A DNA stretch of 58,490 bases, taken from positions 1-58,490 of the forward strand of contig NZ_LELA01000062.1 in assembly GCF_001677955.1 (NCBI RefSeq), in the 5' to 3' direction. Source of the DNA: Chryseobacterium sp. BGARF1 (GTDB lineage: Bacteria; Bacteroidota; Bacteroidia; Flavobacteriales; Weeksellaceae). The position numbers and the translations under genes are program-made. The notes under the pieces were generated by a model. The model saw only the letters and a program-made list of their open reading frames with translations, was not told the origin of the DNA and ran no database searches. This document shows positions 1 through 8,790 of the stretch, one piece after another. Each line of letters starts with the position of its first letter. The first letter of the stretch is position 1.

Positions 1-102
1 CTGAACTTCTGAAAATTTACTGTTTTTCATAGTCTTCCAAATTTAAAAACTATATTTTTAAATGTTCCTGTTTTTGGGGAAGATTACACTACTTATAAAA
101 TT

Positions 103-136
103 AAACCACAGATCTTGTCTGTGGTTTTTTGTTTTA
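103..136 (+). terminator. Rho-independent terminator of an upstream gene
   Basis: A perfect 10-bp stem (AAACCACAGA at 103-112, TCTGTGGTTT at 118-127) with a 5-nt loop is followed by a T-rich tract. It probably ends a plus-strand transcript that starts left of the window. Positions 1-102 hold no coding signal I can support. Confidence 0.75.
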
Positions 137-203
137 AATAATTAACAAAATATTTAGATTCCTTAAATGTAATGTTTAAAGATGTTTTTCTTACATTTAT
201 TTA

Positions 204-995
204 ATGAATTTTGAAAAAACAGGATTGGTTTTATCAGGCGGTGGTACCAAAGGAATCGCTCATGCAGGAGTATTAAAGTTCTTGAACGAACAGAATATTG
301 ATGTAGATATTCTGGCTTGTTGCAGCGCTGGTTCTATAGTGGGATGCCTTTATGCAATCGGGAAAAAGCCTGAGGAAATTTTAGATTTCTTTCAATCAAT
401 ATATTTTTTTAATTGGAAACATTTTACATTTAATCAGCCTGGCTTGGTTTCTTCGGTGATCTTTAATACTTATCTGAAGCCGATTTTCAATGATATGAAG
501 ATTGGTGACCTTGACAAAGAAGTAAAAATCGTTGCCACTGAATTGGTTGGCGGAACTGAGAAAATTTTTGATAATGATTTTTTAATAACTGATGCTATTA
601 TTGCCTCATGCTCAATTCCGGGCATTACAACACCTTATATTTTAGGCGAAGAAATGTTCTGTGACGGAGGTGTTTTGAATAATTTTCCAGCAGATATTAT
701 CCGCGCTGACTGTGATAAACTGATTGGCGTATTTGTTTCGCCGCCTCACGATATTAAAATAGATGATTTAAAGACGATAAAGTCGATTGTCTCGCGGTCG
801 TATGATTTGCTTTCATACCGCATCGAAAAGGTGAAATTTGAGCATTGCGACTGGTTGATCTCGTCTCAGGATCTATCAAGCTACGGAACTTTTGAACGGA
901 GAAAAGATCGTCTAGAGCAAATATTCAATATTGGTTATCGGGCAGCCAAAGAAAGCTTTTCGGAAAGCAATTATTTTCCAAAAATTAAAAATTAA
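204..995 (+). CDS. Patatin-like phospholipase family protein
   Basis: A 263-residue patatin-fold serine hydrolase, probably a cytoplasmic or membrane-associated lipid acyl hydrolase. The glycine-rich oxyanion loop GGGTKG is at residues 12-17. The nucleophile elbow around Ser41 and the catalytic Asp in DGG (Asp154) are both present, giving the patatin Ser-Asp dyad. The elbow reads C-C-S-A-G, so the first Gly of the usual G-x-S-x-G is Cys39. There is no signal peptide. The length suits single-domain bacterial patatins. The start is the first in-frame ATG. The gene stands alone and converges with the adenine deaminase gene across a heptamer repeat. The substrate cannot be told from sequence. Confidence 0.88.
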   Translation: MNFEKTGLVLSGGGTKGIAHAGVLKFLNEQNIDVDILACCSAGSIVGCLYAIGKKPEEILDFFQSIYFFNWKHFTFNQPGLVSSVIFNTYLKPIFNDMKIGDLDKEVKIVATELVGGTEKIFDNDFLITDAIIASCSIPGITTPYILGEEMFCDGGVLNNFPADIIRADCDKLIGVFVSPPHDIKIDDLKTIKSIVSRSYDLLSYRIEKVKFEHCDWLISSQDLSSYGTFERRKDRLEQIFNIGYRAAKESFSESNYFPKIKN

Positions 996-1050
996 ATTCT
1001 ATATAAGTTTTAAAAATAATTCATTACCTACTAAAACATTTAATTTTACA

Positions 1051-1110
1051 CTATCAACTATCAACTATCAACTATCAACTATCAACTATCAACTATCAAC
1101 TATCAACTAT
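1051..1110. repeat. Tandem heptamer repeat (CTATCAA)n
   Basis: Eight perfect head-to-tail copies of CTATCAA plus a partial ninth lie between two convergent genes. The same CTATCAAC core recurs in the operon spacers at 14383-14431 and 16869-16953 and near 7374-7409, so this is one member of an intergenic repeat family. An open frame runs through it but encodes only low-complexity peptide. Confidence 0.9.
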
Positions 1111-1111
1111 T

Positions 1112-2737
1112 TTAAATAAAAACATCTGTAAATTCAAAACTTTTACCATTAAATAATCCTTTGTCACTGAGTTTTAATTCTGGGATTACTAAAAGAGCCA
1201 TGAAAGACAAGCTCATGTAGGGAGCCCTCAGTTTGCTTCCTAATTCTTTCGCACGTCTGTCTAATTTAATATAAGATTCTGCGACCTGTTCAGCAGGAAG
1301 ATTGGTCATAATTCCAGCAATGGGCAATTCCAAAACCATTTCTTCAGTTTTTGTTGCCAAAGAAATTCCTCCTTTAGCTTTAATTATAGCATTTACAGCT
1401 TTACAAATATCAGTATCATTGGTTCCTACGACCACAATATTATGACAATCGTGAGCAACACATGATGCGATAGCACCGTCTTTTAACCTGAAATTTTTAA
1501 TAAATGCAACGGCAACCGGAGCATCATTATAACGGTTAACTACAGCAATTTTCAGGATATCTTCATCCGTATTTGATTCAGCATATCCATTGATATTTAA
1601 TGTGTTTGAATGGATTTCATGAGTGATGAGTTGTCCGTCTAAGGTTTCTATGATGCGAATTTTTTCACCCTCACTTTTGATCTTAAAATCAGAAGGTTGT
1701 TTTAAATTACAATGGAAATTATTAATAATATCCGATTTAACGGGTTGGATAAAAGAAGTACCATTTTCGTAAACCAAATCTCCATCGATATATGTCTTCA
1801 AAATATTAAAATCTTCGATATTATTAATTTCAATAAAATCTGCGTTATCCCCAATTTGCAATAAACCAATCGGTAGATTGTAATGCTTAATCACATTGTA
1901 AGAAGCTGCACGAAGAACGTTGTATAGATCATGACCTTCTTTTAATGCACGTTTTACATGGTCGTTGATATGAGATTCAATCAAGTTATCAGGATGTTTG
2001 TCATCACAACAAAACATGATTTGCTCTGGAAAGTCTTTTAACAAGGGAATCAACGTATCAAAATTTTTCGCGGCACTTCCTTCTCTTATCATGATTTTCA
2101 CCCCATGTTTTAGTTTTTCAAGCGCTTCATCATAACCAAAACACTCATGATCTGTAGATATTCCGGCGTTGAAATAATTTTTCATGGTTTCGCCCATCAA
2201 TCCTGGAGCGTGTCCATCGATAGGTTTGTTGTGTTTTTTGGCGAATTCTATTTTCTTTAAAACTTCTTCATCTTTGTAAATGACGCCCGGAAAATTCATC
2301 ATTTCAGCCAAATAAACAATTTCCTTTCTGCTCAATAATTCGTTAATATCATTAGAGTCTATTACCGCTCCCGCCGTTTCAAAATTTGTAGCAGGAACAC
2401 ACGAAGGAGCGCCAAAATAAAAATGAAAAGGAACTTGTCGAGCATTGTCGATCATATAATTTACACCAGCGATTCCCAAAACATTGGCAATCTCATGCGG
2501 ATCCGAAATTGTTCCTACAGTACCATGTTTTACGGCAATTCGTGCAAATTCTGACGGTATGAGCATACTGCTTTCAATATGTACATGAGCATCGATAAAT
2601 CCGGGTAAAATATAGGTGCTCAAAGATTCGTTGATTCTTTTTATCGAAGCTATTTTATTGTGTGAAATAATAACTTCTGCCGAATAAATATCTTTAGCGA
2701 CTATATCGATTAAATTTGCTTTTAAAGTAAATTCCAT
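1112..2737 (-). CDS. ade: Adenine deaminase
   Basis: 541-residue metal-dependent amidohydrolase that converts adenine to hypoxanthine and ammonia (purine salvage, cytoplasm). The Ade-type metal motif DAHVHIESS places His51 and His53 near the N-terminus, followed by DPHEIANVLG at about 79-88. The C-terminal Ade domain contains VAHDCHN and VVVGTND. The length is slightly below the roughly 580-600 residues of many Ade proteins, and both the amidohydrolase core and the C-terminal domain are present. The start is the first ATG after an intergenic hairpin. It reads as a single gene; I see no purine-responsive element upstream. Confidence 0.93.
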   Translation of the reverse strand: MEFTLKANLIDIVAKDIYSAEVIISHNKIASIKRINESLSTYILPGFIDAHVHIESSMLIPSEFARIAVKHGTVGTISDPHEIANVLGIAGVNYMIDNARQVPFHFYFGAPSCVPATNFETAGAVIDSNDINELLSRKEIVYLAEMMNFPGVIYKDEEVLKKIEFAKKHNKPIDGHAPGLMGETMKNYFNAGISTDHECFGYDEALEKLKHGVKIMIREGSAAKNFDTLIPLLKDFPEQIMFCCDDKHPDNLIESHINDHVKRALKEGHDLYNVLRAASYNVIKHYNLPIGLLQIGDNADFIEINNIEDFNILKTYIDGDLVYENGTSFIQPVKSDIINNFHCNLKQPSDFKIKSEGEKIRIIETLDGQLITHEIHSNTLNINGYAESNTDEDILKIAVVNRYNDAPVAVAFIKNFRLKDGAIASCVAHDCHNIVVVGTNDTDICKAVNAIIKAKGGISLATKTEEMVLELPIAGIMTNLPAEQVAESYIKLDRRAKELGSKLRAPYMSLSFMALLVIPELKLSDKGLFNGKSFEFTDVFI

Positions 2738-2755
2738 GTGTTGATTTAAATAAAC

Positions 2756-2781
2756 AATTCCTAATTGTGAAATTAGGAATT
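2756..2781 (-). terminator. Intergenic hairpin, probable terminator
   Basis: A perfect 11-bp inverted repeat (AATTCCTAATT / AATTAGGAATT) with a GTGA loop lies just past the 3' end of the minus-strand gene at 2803-3237. On that strand it runs into a weak T-rich stretch. It could equally act in the 5' leader of ade. Confidence 0.5.
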
Positions 2782-2802
2782 ATTTTTAGATTGTATTTAA
2801 AA

Positions 2803-3237
2803 TTAATTTTTAACTATTTGCGCATCCTGCCTTACCAAAGTTTCGCCGTTTCCATCGATGACAACTAATGTATAAGGAGCTTTTTTGGCTGAAGCGGTAA
2901 GGTAGTTTCTCCAAACCTGATACAGTGTTCCGTTATTGTTAAATTCAAAATAATAATTTCCACCCGATCCATCAGGAATTAATTCGCCATTACTGATGAT
3001 CATACTCGGTTTTGCCGTAATTTTTGTGTTGGCGCCCCAAGATTGATACAGGTAATTGCCATTCGGCTGTTTATCAATTCTTACTTTGAACTTTTTGGTC
3101 TTAATAATAATCGTTTTCGGAACATTTTGAAAATAAGCGGTTCCATTATCTTTTTTGGGAGTGGGATTTAAATCATGTGCAGAAATCAGAGAAAACTGAG
3201 CAATACATAAAGTTCCTAATAATAATTTCTTAATCAT
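2803..3237 (-). CDS. Hypothetical exported protein
   Basis: 144 residues. An N-terminal signal peptide (residues 1-20, Lys-Lys then a hydrophobic core ending in ISA) predicts export. The mature part is rich in Tyr, Asn, Gly and Lys with alternating polar and hydrophobic residues, which suggests a small beta-rich periplasmic or secreted protein. No catalytic motif or named family is recognised. Both flanks are on the same strand, but the hairpin downstream suggests it is transcribed separately from ade. Function unknown. Confidence 0.75.
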   Translation of the reverse strand: MIKKLLLGTLCIAQFSLISAHDLNPTPKKDNGTAYFQNVPKTIIIKTKKFKVRIDKQPNGNYLYQSWGANTKITAKPSMIISNGELIPDGSGGNYYFEFNNNGTLYQVWRNYLTASAKKAPYTLVVIDGNGETLVRQDAQIVKN

Positions 3238-3268
3238 TTTTATTTGTTTTAAATTATGAAATGGGAAT

Positions 3269-3276
3269 CAAATTTA
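3269..3276 (-). promoter_or_regulatory. Possible Bacteroidota -7 promoter element
   Basis: On the minus strand TAAATTTG matches the Bacteroidota sigma-A -7 consensus TAnnTTTG, about 30 nt before the start codon of the gene ending at 2803. I found no clear TTG -33 box at the expected distance, so this is tentative. Confidence 0.35.
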
Positions 3277-3298
3277 AAGCCAACTGAAATATTAAAAA

Positions 3299-3820
3299 CT
3301 ATTTCTTTTGATTTGCAATGATAATATTTTCTATTTCTTTTTTCTCTATACTATTTTCAAGTAAAAATCTGCCATCATTTATAATTTCCTTTTCATACAC
3401 CCATTTTTCCCAATTATAGATATAAAATTTAGTATGAGAGATTAAAACTTCTTTTCTTTCTGTAGAATCGCTATAATTTAAAGTAGCTTTTTTCTCTTTA
3501 ATAATATAAATGGGAATAGAATTTTTTAGATAGATTGTTGTTTTAGCGAAGTTATTATCATATAAATACCAATAATGTTTTAAAACGATCGGTATTGGTT
3601 TTTCTTTATCATTTTGAATTTCATCAGTTAAAATTACTTGTTCCTCATCAGGAGAATGACCTTGTTGAAATGTATGAAAATATTCCTCATCAGCAGAAGT
3701 CTTACTATTAATAAAATCGACTTCTTCAATTATTTCTTGCTTAGTTATTTGAGCATTAAAAATATTTTTTGAAGAAAAAAAATATAATAAAATTAAAAAA
3801 AAATAAGATTTTAGATCCAT
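3299..3820 (-). CDS. Hypothetical exported protein
   Basis: 173 residues with a hydrophobic N-terminal segment (about residues 5-22) that looks like a signal peptide or anchor. The rest is rich in Glu, Lys, Ile and Tyr with no motif I can assign. The gene starts 9 nt after the ABC ATPase gene ends, on the same strand, so the two are probably cotranscribed. Its role is unknown; being downstream of a GldA-like ATPase does not by itself show a link to gliding. Confidence 0.65.
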   Translation of the reverse strand: MDLKSYFFLILLYFFSSKNIFNAQITKQEIIEEVDFINSKTSADEEYFHTFQQGHSPDEEQVILTDEIQNDKEKPIPIVLKHYWYLYDNNFAKTTIYLKNSIPIYIIKEKKATLNYSDSTERKEVLISHTKFYIYNWEKWVYEKEIINDGRFLLENSIEKKEIENIIIANQKK

Positions 3821-3829
3821 TTTATTATT

Positions 3830-4564
3830 TTAAAAAAAATAATCCTCAGTCTCAATTTCAACCTTAAGACCCTGCGTATAACTCGCAAAAGCTTCTTCCA
3901 AACTATTAAATTTCCCTTTAAACTCTTCAATATTACAATCCTGAAGAATGTTTCCTTTGTGAATAAGGATCACGCGTGTGCAAAGCGCTTCAACTTCCTG
4001 CATAATATGTGTAGAAAGTAAAACAGTTTTTTCTTTACCGATTTCTTTGATTACATTTCTGATTTCAAGAATCTGATTCGGATCTAAACCGTTCGTTGGC
4101 TCATCTAATATCAATAAATCTGGTTGATGAATAATTGCCTGCGCCAAACCAACTCTCTGCTTATATCCTTTAGAAAGCTGACTGATTTTTTTGGACTTTT
4201 CAGGGGTAATTCCGACTAATTCTATCACCTCATCAACCCTTGCTTCAGAAATCTTATGAATGTTCGCAACAAATTGCAAATATTCTTTCACATACATTTC
4301 CAAGTAAAGCGGATTGTTTTCGGGAAGAAATCCGATGTTTTTTTTGCTTTCAATCTCAAAATCTGAAATATTTATTCCGTTAAAGATAATCTCGCCCTCA
4401 TCAATTTTCAATGCACCGACAATAGATTTCATTAACGTAGATTTTCCAGCTCCGTTAGGACCCAAAAGGCCAATGATTTCATTTTTATCAATGGTGATGT
4501 TGATGTTGTTTAGAGCAGTCTGCTCGCCAAATTTCTTTGTTAGATTAATTACCTGAAGCGACAT
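3830..4564 (-). CDS. ABC transporter ATP-binding protein, GldA-like
   Basis: ATPase subunit of an ABC exporter, 244 residues from the chosen ATG; a GTG lies 7 codons further upstream but the protein family starts at MSLQVINL. Walker A GPNGAGKST is at 35-43, the signature LSKGYKQR near 133-140, and Walker B LLILDEPTNGLDPNQ near 155, followed by the STHIMQEVEA switch region. The stretch LPENNPLYLEMYVKEYL and LDPNQILEIR resemble flavobacterial GldA, the ATPase of the GldAFG complex needed for gliding and type IX secretion. It is shorter than typical GldA (about 300 residues), and no gldF or gldG is adjacent, so it may be a paralogue with another permease. Confidence 0.82.
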   Translation of the reverse strand: MSLQVINLTKKFGEQTALNNINITIDKNEIIGLLGPNGAGKSTLMKSIVGALKIDEGEIIFNGINISDFEIESKKNIGFLPENNPLYLEMYVKEYLQFVANIHKISEARVDEVIELVGITPEKSKKISQLSKGYKQRVGLAQAIIHQPDLLILDEPTNGLDPNQILEIRNVIKEIGKEKTVLLSTHIMQEVEALCTRVILIHKGNILQDCNIEEFKGKFNSLEEAFASYTQGLKVEIETEDYFF

Positions 4565-4648
4565 AGTACAATGAGATATTTTCACAAAAATAGAAATAAA
4601 AAACTCATTCGGGAAGAATGAGTTGATATATATTGTGAAAAATGAAAT

Positions 4649-5233
4649 TTATTTTCTTTTTTTCGTAGGTTTTACCGGCGTTTTTGTTGCGGGTGCAGTG
4701 TAATTTTGTGTGCTATTAACTGAGTTTTGTACGGTATTATTTACAGGATTTACCGGAGTCTGTTTTACAACTGTTTTATAAAGTGCTGCTTTTGGGGTTC
4801 CTATACCAAAAATCTTATCAATCTGTTTTTTGTTTAAAAATTGAGATTTTCCTACATATTTTTTATTCTTATTGATGTATTGAATAATCTGAACAGTAGG
4901 TTGCCCGTAGTTTTTCTCATACTGCAGCTCAATAATATCGTTGGGAAGTTCTAAAGAAATGTTCCCAGTTGGCTGATCGATAAAACCATCAGTAATCATT
5001 TTATAAAGCTCTTGTACATCACCATTCATATCATGAAATGAAAACGATCTGAAAGTGTTAAGATTACTGGTGTTAATATCCTGATAATTAAAAGTGAATT
5101 TATTATCCTTTTTATATAAACCAACAGAATTATCTTTTCCGATTTCTATTAGTGTTTCATTTTTAAGAACCTTTATTTGTGAAAATGCGGATATTCCAGA
5201 GAACAGGGTAAGGAGTAAAATTATTTTTTTCAT
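4649..5233 (-). CDS. Hypothetical exported protein
   Basis: 194 residues with a clear signal peptide (MKKIILLLTLFSGISAFSQ, cleavage near residue 19). The middle is a predicted mixed alpha/beta domain; the C-terminal 45 residues are a low-complexity tail rich in Val, Pro, Asn, Thr and Lys ending in KPTKKRK. I recognise no family. The basic, disordered tail could bind cell wall or nucleic acid, but this is only a guess. Monocistronic as far as can be seen. Confidence 0.7.
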   Translation of the reverse strand: MKKIILLLTLFSGISAFSQIKVLKNETLIEIGKDNSVGLYKKDNKFTFNYQDINTSNLNTFRSFSFHDMNGDVQELYKMITDGFIDQPTGNISLELPNDIIELQYEKNYGQPTVQIIQYINKNKKYVGKSQFLNKKQIDKIFGIGTPKAALYKTVVKQTPVNPVNNTVQNSVNSTQNYTAPATKTPVKPTKKRK

Positions 5234-5940
5234 GTTATTGTAAGTTTAATATTTTGGTTGGTAACGCTACTTTACAGATAGAATTATTAAACACTATTTC
5301 TTTTATAAGGCAAAAATAATGTTTTTTTTTAATTTGCTTTTAACGAATTATTATGCAAATCGTAATATATCACAAAAGAAAATGATTTTGAAATTTAGTT
5401 TTGTTTTTTGGCTATTATAATCTTTTTCATCTTCATTTAGATAATGTATTGTAACTTATAAATTAGTTTTTTTTAGTTTATGATGTAGGTGTTTTATTTT
5501 AGCTTTTTATATATTGATTATTTTTAATTTTAGTATTATGAATATATAAACCCTATCATTAAATAGAATTTGTTTATAATTTTAGTTGTAATTTATTTAT
5601 TTAAAGCGTTTTATGGCTTTTGTTTTAGCTCTTGTATTTTGTTTGAAATTTAATTTTAAATAAAAAATAAACTGACTATTCATAAATATTTAAAAATAAT
5701 TTCATCATAATTCAAAAAGATATTTTAATTGAAATTAAAAATTGAACAAATAGCAAGAGAATGAATACGTGTTATTAACGTGTTTTTTTTAATCCATTTT
5801 ACTCTTAGAAATTTCTTGCAGATTATTACAATAAATAAAGAAAAGCAAATAAAATACCAATTTTTATAAATTTTCAATAAAATTAAAATCTGATTTATTC
5901 ATAAAAATAATCACATTTTTTAACCGATTTAATAAGGCTC
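5234..5940. other. AT-rich non-coding interval (about 700 bp)
   Basis: No open frame with protein-like composition, no RNA gene and no strong hairpin. The sequence is very AT-rich, with long T and A runs. It must hold the promoter of the minus-strand gene ending at 4649 and the 3' end of the sensor kinase transcript. A small RNA cannot be excluded by eye. Confidence 0.5.
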
Positions 5941-7275
5941 TTAGCTTACAAACCAAATTTCAAAACGGCTTCCTTGTTCTAATGATTTATAATTAAGATA
6001 ACCTTTATGCGCCTCGATAATACTTTTGCTGAGTGTCAATCCAATTCCTGAACCTTCGTTTCTTGTTGTAAAAAACGGAAGAAAAATCTTATCCTGAATT
6101 TCCTTCTGAATTCCGATTCCGCTGTCTTCTACGCTCAGAATAATACGTTTGTTAAGGATTTTAATTTCTGTTTTGATGATTCTTTCTTGAGTATTAGAAA
6201 CCGCAAAAATTGCATTCAGGTAGAGATTAATCAGACACCGTTCAATCATTTTTTGATCTGCAAAAACCATCTGATTCTCTAATGAATTGATGATGGTAAT
6301 ATTGTTTTTTTCAAATTCCGGTTTCAGAAAATTAAGCGCAGATTCTACAATATGAGTCAACGAAATCGTTTTGCAAATTGGTTTCGGAAGCTCTGCAACC
6401 TGTCTGTAATCATCCACAAAATTCAGTAATTGTTTAGATTTGTTGTTGATAATCATCAGGCTTTCCTTCATGTCTTGCTGGTCTTCTTTTTCGATAAATT
6501 CTTGATTGGCAATGTATTCAAGGTTTTGAATCAAACTGTTAACCGGCGTTAAAGTATTGAGTAATTCATGAGAAATGACTTTCATCAGATTATTCCACGC
6601 CAGTTTTTCTTTTTGCTCAATAATTTTCTGAACAGATTCTAAGCTGATGATACAGAAACGGTTTTTTACATTTTGCACTTTCTTGGTTCTGAGAGAAAAC
6701 GACTGTTTCGTATTTTCATTAATTGAAATATCGAAAAATTCCTGAGAGTTTTCATAGTTTGATTGTTCAATAATTTTATAAAAATTGGGTGTTTTATTTT
6801 CATAAAGATTCCAGTGATTGTATTTTGGGATTTCCAGAATTTCCAGAAAAACAGGGTTCACATAAAAAACTTCCCATTCATTATTTTCTTCGGAAAGAAT
6901 CATCAATCCAATTTCCAGCTGATTCAAAATTTCTTCATACAAAAGTTTGTAAGAAGAATGCGAAAGATGCTCTTCTTTGCTTTGATAATAGAGCTTTACA
7001 GCATTTTCTAACAAAGTGTTTTCATCGGTTTCAGGAAACAAAGAGAAATCTTTTTTCTGAATTGCCAAAAGCAACTTTTCTGTTTTTTGGATGTAAGATA
7101 AAGCCGAATTTTGAGCCAAAATTATACAACAAATGCCAATTAAAGAAAAAAGGATACAATTAATCCACCTGTTTTGAGAATAAAAATCGAACGCAAAAAT
7201 TCCGCTGACAATCGCAAGCAGAATAAATAGTAACCAAAAAAACTGTTGTTTTTTCATTATTTTTTCAATGTTCAT
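5941..7275 (-). CDS. NtrB-type sensor histidine kinase
   Basis: 444 residues, inner membrane. Two membrane segments (about 11-30 and 36-54) are followed by a linker, a PAS-like sensor region (about 110-205), and a HisKA dimerisation domain with the phospho-accepting His236 in ISHELLNTL. The HATPase_c domain has its N-box at NLYLNAIFAV and G-boxes at DSGIGI and GSGIGLTLSKSIIEAHKG. With only a few residues between the membrane segments, it probably senses membrane or cytoplasmic signals rather than a periplasmic ligand. It lies downstream of the NtrC-type regulator gene on the same strand and is its likely partner; the 132-nt spacer carries a repeat. The signal is unknown. Confidence 0.9.
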   Translation of the reverse strand: MNIEKIMKKQQFFWLLFILLAIVSGIFAFDFYSQNRWINCILFSLIGICCIILAQNSALSYIQKTEKLLLAIQKKDFSLFPETDENTLLENAVKLYYQSKEEHLSHSSYKLLYEEILNQLEIGLMILSEENNEWEVFYVNPVFLEILEIPKYNHWNLYENKTPNFYKIIEQSNYENSQEFFDISINENTKQSFSLRTKKVQNVKNRFCIISLESVQKIIEQKEKLAWNNLMKVISHELLNTLTPVNSLIQNLEYIANQEFIEKEDQQDMKESLMIINNKSKQLLNFVDDYRQVAELPKPICKTISLTHIVESALNFLKPEFEKNNITIINSLENQMVFADQKMIERCLINLYLNAIFAVSNTQERIIKTEIKILNKRIILSVEDSGIGIQKEIQDKIFLPFFTTRNEGSGIGLTLSKSIIEAHKGYLNYKSLEQGSRFEIWFVS

Positions 7276-7340
7276 TGATAGGATTTTATCCTATCCTTTA
7301 TTAAATCGTTCCTTCGGAACTCTCAGAATAACATTTAGAG

Positions 7341-7368
7341 TTGTCACACTAAGTGGAGTCGAAGTGTT
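7341..7368. repeat. Short intergenic repeat between regulator and kinase genes
   Basis: The stretch TTGTCACACT, AAGTGGAGTC, GAAGTGT resembles a dispersed palindromic motif seen in many Bacteroidota genomes (GTCACACTGAGC...GAAGTGT type), with ACACT and AGTGT as pairing ends. It is followed at 7374-7409 by a degenerate copy of the CTATCAAC repeat. Identification is from memory of such repeats, not from a search. Confidence 0.45.
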
Positions 7369-7407
7369 TAAAATCTATCAACCAATTACTATCAGCTAAG
7401 AACCAAA

Positions 7408-8751
7408 TCATAATTCAAATTTCTCCATTCGTCTATACAACGCAGCTCTCGATAATCCCAAATCTTCCGCTGCTGAAGAAATATTTCCACGGTGTTTTTT
7501 TAATGCTTTTTTGATGAGAATCTCTTCCATTTCTTCGATGTTCAGATTGATGATTGTATTTTCAGATTCTTCATCTTGAGGCATTAATAATTTGAGATTT
7601 TTTTCGTTGGAAAGAATTACACTTCTTTCGATACAATGGTCGAGTTCGCGTATGTTTCCAGGCCAAGAATAATGGGTTAATTCTAAAATTAAAGCATCAT
7701 TCAAAATCAAATATGGTTTATGATATTTTTGCTTATATTTTTCCAGAAAGTAGTTGGCTAAATGAGGAATATCTTCCAAACGCTCTCTCAGACTTGGAAT
7801 ATTTAATTCAACCGTATTGATTCTGTAATACAAATCTTTCCTAAATCGATTTTCAGAAACTGCTTTTTTAAGATTTTCATTGGTGGCAAAAATAAACCTT
7901 ACATCTAATAATCTCTCCTTACTTTCCCCAATTCTTGACAATTTTCTGTTTTGAATCAAGCTTAATAATTTGGTTTGAAGATGAAGCGGAAGATTCCCAA
8001 TCTCGTCAAGAAAAACCGTTCCGTTTTGAGCATTTTCAATCTTTCCGGAATAATCCTGATTAGCATCTGTAAAAGCTCCTTTTTTATAACCAAATAATTC
8101 GGCTTCAAATAGATTTTCGGAAAGGCTTCCCAAATCGATATGTACAAAAGGTTGATTTTTTCTTTCAGATAGTTCGTGAATGTGTTCCGCTAAAACATAT
8201 TTTCCGGTTCCGTTTTCTCCCAAAAGTAAAACATTAGCATCGGTTGCAGAAACTTTTTCAATCTGATTCATCACTTCTTTCATCGGCTGAGAATGAGTTT
8301 CCAGTTGATATTGATTGGTCTTGATGCTCACATTTTCCCATTGATTGAGTTTTTTATTTTTTCGGGAAATGTCAACAGCCAAATTTACAGAAGCGTACAG
8401 CTTTTCGTTATTCCAAGGTTTCAGAATAAAATCAGAGGCACCGTTTTTTAAGGCTTCAACAGCTAATTCTACTTCGCCATAAGCAGTCATGAGAATGATT
8501 GGAAGTTGCGGTTCTAAAGTTTTAATTTCCTGCATCCAATACAAACCGTCTTTTCCGCTTTCAAAACCTTTCCTGAAATTCATATCGAGAAGAACAGCAT
8601 CCACCTGTTGCTCGGTTAAAAATTTCAAAATACTTTTCGGCTGACTGAGACAGCTCACTTCCGTGAAAAATTTCTTAAGCCAGACCCTTGCCGAAAATAA
8701 AATATCTTCGTCGTCATCTACAATTAAAATATGAGCTTCTTTTTTTCGCAT
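7408..8751 (-). CDS. NtrC-family sigma-54-dependent response regulator
   Basis: 447 residues in three parts. The receiver domain (5-125) has phospho-acceptor Asp56, an acidic pocket DDDED and Lys111. The AAA+ sigma-54 interaction domain (about 150-380) has Walker A GENGTGK at 178-184 and the sigma-54 contact loop GAFTDA at 225-230. A C-terminal Fis-type helix-turn-helix ends ISSAAEDLGLSRAALYRRMEKF. The loop is GAFTDA rather than GAFTGA, a variant I associate with Bacteroidota activators. It should activate -24/-12 promoters when phosphorylated by the adjacent kinase. The divergent efflux operon has exactly such a promoter with two upstream dyads (9898-9934), making it the likely target. Confidence 0.93.
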   Translation of the reverse strand: MRKKEAHILIVDDDEDILFSARVWLKKFFTEVSCLSQPKSILKFLTEQQVDAVLLDMNFRKGFESGKDGLYWMQEIKTLEPQLPIILMTAYGEVELAVEALKNGASDFILKPWNNEKLYASVNLAVDISRKNKKLNQWENVSIKTNQYQLETHSQPMKEVMNQIEKVSATDANVLLLGENGTGKYVLAEHIHELSERKNQPFVHIDLGSLSENLFEAELFGYKKGAFTDANQDYSGKIENAQNGTVFLDEIGNLPLHLQTKLLSLIQNRKLSRIGESKERLLDVRFIFATNENLKKAVSENRFRKDLYYRINTVELNIPSLRERLEDIPHLANYFLEKYKQKYHKPYLILNDALILELTHYSWPGNIRELDHCIERSVILSNEKNLKLLMPQDEESENTIINLNIEEMEEILIKKALKKHRGNISSAAEDLGLSRAALYRRMEKFEL

Positions 8752-8790
8752 TTTTTGAATTTAATAATAAATAAGAATTACAGCAATTTT

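Noticed and set aside
1051..1110. Tandem repeat considered as a CRISPR array
   Set aside because: The 7-bp unit is head-to-tail with no spacers and there are no cas genes in the window.
931..1119. A 62-codon plus-strand frame
   Set aside because: It overlaps the end of the patatin gene and then reads through the (CTATCAA)n repeat, giving LSTINYQ-type low-complexity peptide.
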